Positions 17,068-21,136 of a DNA stretch of 21,136 nucleotides are shown one piece after another. The position numbers were made by a program, and so were the translations under genes. How positions within the stretch are numbered: the first letter of the stretch is position 1; each line of letters starts with the position of its first letter. This stretch comes from a virus. Under the pieces are notes generated by a model, which searched no databases, was not told where the DNA came from, and worked only from the letters and a program-made list of their open reading frames with translations. The stretch lies in IMG/VR virus record IMGVR_UViG_3300030090_002429, positions 1 to 21,136 of that record, one strand, 5' to 3'.

Positions 17068-19785
17068 TCACAAAAACGAATCCAGCGGCACACGTATAGC
17101 CCGCGTCTGTGATCCGGCGAACCGTTGCGGCGCTGGGCATACATCGGCACCCGGTAGCCGCGACAGTACCCGCCGCCAGCCAGCCGCCCACGGCGTATCA
17201 CGAAGCATCCGTTTCAGCTCGTTGTGCGTGTTCGATATGACCAGCAGCCCGCCGTCTACAAACAGGCCATGCCGTGACAGCACCGCGTTGCAGTCATCGG
17301 CGTAGACGTCACCGCTAATTGCCTTCCTACCGCCCGCTGCCATGATGATCTCCGATACCGTGCGCTGGTAGCGGTGCCCGGCGGCGTCGAATGTGAGTTG
17401 TGTTTGCAGTATCGCGTTCAGGCACATGCCTTCGTCAGACACCTCCTCGGATTCTTTGGCTTCATCGAGGTTTATCTTCGATGTCCAGACACGCGCCTCC
17501 TCGATACTGATCTCTCTATCCATAGACAGGCTCACAGCCCCCGCCAGCAGCGTTCCGACCTGATCCCCTATACGTTGACTGCCTAGCGTCTCTGCAACGG
17601 CCTGCGCGAGCGTTTTGGCGTTTTTACGGATAACGGGAATCAGATGGTACGACCGCGCGCGAATCGCAGCGCAGCGCTCAGGCGTTAGCGTATTACCCAC
17701 ATGCAGCACGAACTCATTAAACCGGGCGATTTCGGCGGCAGTTTTGTCAGGCTGTTTTAGCGACACGACCGTAAACCGCGACTCGTCAGCGGCCTGACTC
17801 AGCGACACGTTCACACTCCCCAGCAGGAACATCGAGCGCATACGAAACGCCATGCCACCGCCACCGCTGGTGCCCTTCACGATTTCCGCGCTGCCATCGC
17901 TCGATGATTGTCGTGCTAGCTCGATAACCGATTTCATGCGTTTCTGCGCGCTGTGATCTTCGGATTCTGCCTCATCGAAAATCACCGGGCGCGCATCCTG
18001 CTTGAGGTGCTGACGTATCCCGGCCTCAGTGGTGCCGCCCTGCACCATAAGCGCAGACTGCCCAAGCAGGGGCTGAATGATGTTTTCCTGCACCCACGAT
18101 TTTCCCGCGCCACGCTGCGCCGTCAGCCATACGTGCGGACGCCACCCGAGCGCCCCGCATATCGGCGCTAGCACCGTCCATCCGGCCATCGCCCAGCCGT
18201 GAAACGGCGTTGACCAGTTGAGTTGCTGGAATAGCTTAAACACTTCGTTAGCCGCGTTATTATCGGCTGGCGGTGCGTCAATCGTGGACTCCATCGGCCC
18301 CTGACGTGTGTAAATGAATCGCGTGTCGTGATCCGCGATGCGCTTAGCCTCACCGTTGACAATCAGCCGATCCCCAAGGTGCAGCACGCTGTTACCACCG
18401 TCATACCACGCACCGCGACCACGCACGTTACGCAGGCTGTACACGCCACGCGCCTCGCACGCACGCATACACGACGATGCCGCCGCCTGCCAGTCGGTGC
18501 CGGATTTATCCTTTGGGTACGCCATATCCCACCATTCGACGGGTGCGAGCGCTAGCATTTCAGCGGGCGACGTATGGCTGCCCCGGCGAATCTCGCACAC
18601 CTGCTCAGTCCCACGCGGCAGGTAGTAATACATCGCGCCGTCGAATCCCAGCGCACGAAACGGCATGCTGGTTCGTTCGGTGGCTGCCGCTGGCTCGGCA
18701 GCGGGTAAATCATCTGGCGCATGCGTGTCGGCATCATCCGGGCTGCAAGCGGGCGGCAAGTCATCCGGTGGCATATCGGGCGGCGGTGCTTCCAGTGCAG
18801 CCGCCTGGGGCGATTTTACGCGCTCGCGCTTAATGCCGTACTCGTCCGCCAGCGCCTTGACAGCCTTGCTTGCATCGCCGCCGTGTTCAAACTGGCAAAT
18901 CAGATCAAAAGCGTTAACCGGGCGGCCTGTTTCTTCGCTGCACAGCTCGTCGCTCGCATGATGTATCCAGCACGACTGATCACCGTCAAACATCACAACA
19001 CCAGGTAGACCAGTGTTGCTATGCGGACTCAGAAACCGGCGGCGACCAACGGGCTTGTAGCCGAAACGCTGCAACGTGGCGCGCAAATCCTCACGACTCA
19101 GGCACTCGTCAATAACGCTGGTGCCGTGGTTGTCGCGTGGTTCGCGCGGCGTTTTCGGTGGTGGCGTTTGTTCTCGGACTGCCCATGGGCAAGCGTCTTT
19201 GAATTGTGGCTTGAATTTATCCCACGCTTCCCAGATAGCCAGCAGCCAGTCCGGCGGTGTCGGGAAGTCTTGACCTGCCGCTGGAGGCTTGACTAACCAC
19301 TGGTAAGGCTGTTGTGTTTCGGGATGGATAGAGGGGGGTAGGACGTCCTGCCGTTGTTTGCCGTCACATGCAGCCCGTAGCTCGAATACCGTAAACAGCG
19401 TATCCGCGCCGCGTTTCGGCCAATTCAGCTTGGCATACGGCAGCGCCATGCTATCAGGCACGCGAAACATGACGCGACGGCCCTTAGCGCTACCCTGAAT
19501 CGTTGGGTAGTGATCCAGCGCGTTGCGTGGAATGCCGAACTCGTCTAGCACCGTGCCAAACGACTCCGAACAATCAATGTCCAGGCTGCACATCCGTGAC
19601 GGCCCTAACGCTAGGCCCATATTCCAGTTCGGATGCTCACGATAAAACGCATCGGCAGCATCCGGGTCGCTCAGCACCTGATTGCCCCAGTCGTTCGCCG
19701 TAGGAAATTTGCGGCCCGGCTCTATCGGCACTAACTGGAAACCATACCGCGACACGTACTCACGCGCATATTCATTGATTGTCAT
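17068..19785 (-). CDS. Prim-pol/DUF927 primase-helicase
   Basis: A 905-residue replication protein with two main parts. The N-terminal bifunctional primase-polymerase domain (about residues 5-190) shows FQLVPIEPGRKFP, the catalytic Asp pair at 69 and 71 in LDIDCSE, and KGRRVMFRVP (101-110). A Pro/Ala/Asp-rich linker covers about 325-370. The C-terminal DUF927-like ATPase has Walker A AQRGAGKS (556-563) and Walker B VIFDEAE (601-607), with a following Ser/Gly loop. It should synthesise primers and unwind DNA at the fork. The start at ATG 19785 overlaps the nuclease gene end; GGAG lies upstream. It is the last gene of the replication operon, ended by a terminator and then region B, a possible substrate. 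Confidence 0.9.
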   Translation of the reverse strand: MTINEYAREYVSRYGFQLVPIEPGRKFPTANDWGNQVLSDPDAADAFYREHPNWNMGLALGPSRMCSLDIDCSESFGTVLDEFGIPRNALDHYPTIQGSAKGRRVMFRVPDSMALPYAKLNWPKRGADTLFTVFELRAACDGKQRQDVLPPSIHPETQQPYQWLVKPPAAGQDFPTPPDWLLAIWEAWDKFKPQFKDACPWAVREQTPPPKTPREPRDNHGTSVIDECLSREDLRATLQRFGYKPVGRRRFLSPHSNTGLPGVVMFDGDQSCWIHHASDELCSEETGRPVNAFDLICQFEHGGDASKAVKALADEYGIKRERVKSPQAAALEAPPPDMPPDDLPPACSPDDADTHAPDDLPAAEPAAATERTSMPFRALGFDGAMYYYLPRGTEQVCEIRRGSHTSPAEMLALAPVEWWDMAYPKDKSGTDWQAAASSCMRACEARGVYSLRNVRGRGAWYDGGNSVLHLGDRLIVNGEAKRIADHDTRFIYTRQGPMESTIDAPPADNNAANEVFKLFQQLNWSTPFHGWAMAGWTVLAPICGALGWRPHVWLTAQRGAGKSWVQENIIQPLLGQSALMVQGGTTEAGIRQHLKQDARPVIFDEAESEDHSAQKRMKSVIELARQSSSDGSAEIVKGTSGGGGMAFRMRSMFLLGSVNVSLSQAADESRFTVVSLKQPDKTAAEIARFNEFVLHVGNTLTPERCAAIRARSYHLIPVIRKNAKTLAQAVAETLGSQRIGDQVGTLLAGAVSLSMDREISIEEARVWTSKINLDEAKESEEVSDEGMCLNAILQTQLTFDAAGHRYQRTVSEIIMAAGGRKAISGDVYADDCNAVLSRHGLFVDGGLLVISNTHNELKRMLRDTPWAAGWRRVLSRLPGADVCPAPQRFAGSQTRAIRVPLDSFL

Positions 19786-20140
19786 GCAGCCGCTCTCCTA
19801 GTTGTGTTAGCGCATCATCGGCACTGCGCGCCACGAATCCTATCCCGCCTGCACGGTTCACGGCAACGATGAAGTTTTGTTGTTCTTGTGTTATGCGGCC
19901 TGTTTTTGTTTTGACTTCTACTGCTAGAAACGCGCCGCCGGGGGCGATGCCAAGCACGTCTGAGCTGCCCTTGCACAATCCAAAATGTACCGGACGGCAT
20001 TGGCCTAGCGTTATCTGGTCGCGGGCCTTGTGAAGCTGCTTACCCTGCCATGCCTGCCCAGTGTTCTGCCGCCAAACTAGGCACCCGGCTTGCGAAAGCG
20101 CTAGCATGACTTCACGTTGTATTCTGGCTTCTGGTGTCAT
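19772..20140 (-). CDS. VRR-NUC domain nuclease
   Basis: A 122-residue single-domain VRR-NUC protein. Key residues are Asp61 in GSSDVLG, Glu75 and Lys77 in AVEVKTKTGR, and Gln86 in TQEQQNF, which make up the PD-(D/E)xK-type active site. Phage VRR-NUC proteins are thought to act as structure-specific or Holliday-junction nucleases in replication and recombination. ATG 20140 is chosen rather than 20173: AGGAGG lies four bases upstream and it overlaps the previous stop as ATGA. It lies between helicase and primase genes, a common place. Confidence 0.88.
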   Translation of the reverse strand: MTPEARIQREVMLALSQAGCLVWRQNTGQAWQGKQLHKARDQITLGQCRPVHFGLCKGSSDVLGIAPGGAFLAVEVKTKTGRITQEQQNFIVAVNRAGGIGFVARSADDALTQLGERLHDNQ

Positions 20141-20406
20141 TTTTCCTCCTGTTTGATATTCGGCGCACGCCACCCGGCATCATCACGAAACAGCGCCGCC
20201 AGTGCTTCTCGTGTGCCGTCGCAATCTGCAACCTTGACTTGGCAATGCTCAGGCTCTGAAAAACCCTCGACCATCGTTTTAAACGCATACGGCACGGGCA
20301 CGGTGCAATAGGCCACTGGTTTTTTGGTGCCACCGTGACGGAGTAGCATGTATTTTCCGGGCACGGGGTCGGATGGTGTTATTTCCTGCTGGATTTTACC
20401 GTCCAT
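20137..20406 (-). CDS. Hypothetical protein in the replication operon
   Basis: An 89-residue protein from ATG 20406, overlapping the helicase stop as TGATG, with AGGAGG seven bases upstream. The N-terminus is a small beta structure (PVPGKYMLLRHGGTKKPVAY) and the C-terminus helical (TREALAALFRDDAGWRAP). It is positioned between helicase and VRR-NUC genes and translationally coupled with both. That suggests a role in replication or nucleotide handling, but no motif allows a call. Confidence 0.75.
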   Translation of the reverse strand: MDGKIQQEITPSDPVPGKYMLLRHGGTKKPVAYCTVPVPYAFKTMVEGFSEPEHCQVKVADCDGTREALAALFRDDAGWRAPNIKQEEK

Positions 20407-21136
20407 CAAAACGCCTCCTCTTCACTACTACCACCCTGTTGAATCTCCAGCATCACACGCTTAGCCTCGGCAAAATCCTTCGCCGTGGGCTTGCGTCCTG
20501 CCCTGGCTGACAGCGTGATAGCTGCCCACTGCGAGGGCTTATTCATGCCGCGCCGCAATCCCAACTCTATCAGCTCCCGCAACGTGCGCGCCTGCCCCTG
20601 TTCCCGTTTGCGCTCCCGGCGAATTTGCGCCACGTCGATTTTTTCTAGTTCGCCGTCGACCACTTCAATTTCTGCGCGTGCTTTGCGTGGTAGTGGCTCG
20701 CCACACGATGGGCAACAATCCGGCCCCGCTTTGAATACGTGGTAACAATTCATGCACTGTTGAATTTGTAAATCTGGCTGTTCGTCTTCGTCTTTTTTGC
20801 GCTTGCCTTTTTTGCGGCCTTCTAGGCTCCATTCGCGGTCGTCGTCGGGTAGTCCGTGCTTCCATACACATCCAGCATGGTCAAGGATAACGGCGGGGCG
20901 GTTCTTTTTTCGTAGTGCCCTGAACACCATTTGCAGATAGCGCGCTAATGATTCAGTAGGCCTGAGCAGTATGCAACACTCTAGAGTAATGTCCCTGCCC
21001 ACTTGCGCACTGAGGTCGAAACCTTCAATTACCAATTCGCAGTTACACAGGGTTTTGTAGCGACCGTCTGCAAGCCCTTCGCATGCATCTTTTAGCTCGG
21101 CTGTGGTGGTGTCGGCGTCAACGTGTACGGCAGCTA
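20406..21136 (-). CDS. SF2 helicase, C-terminal part (5' end beyond window)
   Basis: 243 codons are visible and the frame is open to the right edge, so the ATPase half lies outside. The visible start is the second RecA domain: motif V-like ELVIEGFDLS, ILLRPTESLARYLQ and motif VI-like QMVFRALR (visible residues 68-75), then VILDHAGCVWKHGLPDDDRE. This arrangement is typical of DEAD/DEAH helicases of phage replication modules. A zinc site follows (CMNC and CPSC, visible residues about 127-144). The C-terminus is charged. In motif VI the usual Gly before the first Arg is Phe here. It should unwind DNA at forks or recombination intermediates. Confidence 0.87.
   Translation of the reverse strand, partial: AAVHVDADTTTAELKDACEGLADGRYKTLCNCELVIEGFDLSAQVGRDITLECCILLRPTESLARYLQMVFRALRKKNRPAVILDHAGCVWKHGLPDDDREWSLEGRKKGKRKKDEDEQPDLQIQQCMNCYHVFKAGPDCCPSCGEPLPRKARAEIEVVDGELEKIDVAQIRRERKREQGQARTLRELIELGLRRGMNKPSQWAAITLSARAGRKPTAKDFAEAKRVMLEIQQGGSSEEEAF

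Overview
The window is a piece of a tailed double-stranded DNA bacteriophage genome. Every gene I can support lies on the minus strand, so it reads from right to left. Genes are tightly packed, many sharing ATGA or TAATG stop/start overlaps, with bacterial Shine-Dalgarno (SD) sites and bacterial-type promoters and terminators. No integrase, lysogeny repressor, tRNA, CRISPR array or bacterial gene is visible. The head genes (DUF1073/HI1409-type portal, Mu gpF-like protein, DUF2213 protease) are typical of phages of Gram-negative Proteobacteria. CTAG is not depleted, which argues mildly against an enteric host. The host cannot be fixed from the window.

Layout in transcription order. (1) 21136-17068, replication: the C-terminal part of an SF2 helicase, a small protein, a VRR-NUC nuclease and a 905-residue prim-pol/DUF927 primase-helicase, ended by a terminator. 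(2) 17067-16592: a non-coding iteron-bearing region (region B). (3) 16591-14398: six small early-type genes. (4) 14246-11474, packaging: a small acidic protein, the small terminase, a free-standing GIY-YIG homing endonuclease and the large terminase. (5) 11367-10058: two accessory genes. (6) 10002-6994: portal, five tiny overlapping genes and the Mu gpF-like protein. (7) 6903-5105: six small accessory genes, ended by a terminator. (8) 5104-4620: a second non-coding region (region A), homologous to region B. (9) 4609-2011: DUF2213 protease with a probable nested scaffold, cement protein and major capsid protein, then a terminator. (10) 1842-1: a membrane-protein gene with its own terminator, three small genes that probably belong to head completion, a structured leader of about 320 bases and a gene cut by the window edge.

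The main unexplained signals are non-coding. Regions A and B each carry three tandem 9-bp CGTTAC units, an AT-rich core of about 160 bp, two inverted units, and a further inverted pair. They look like duplicated origins or phage-specific control regions. A second family of leader elements (about 70 bp, four good copies and one partial) lies directly upstream of accessory genes. The homing endonuclease and the portal both begin immediately after the T-tract of a terminator-like hairpin, with a predicted promoter placed so that its own transcript would lack the 5' arm of that hairpin. In the endonuclease the hairpin also covers the SD, which resembles the timing switch described for homing endonucleases of phage T4.
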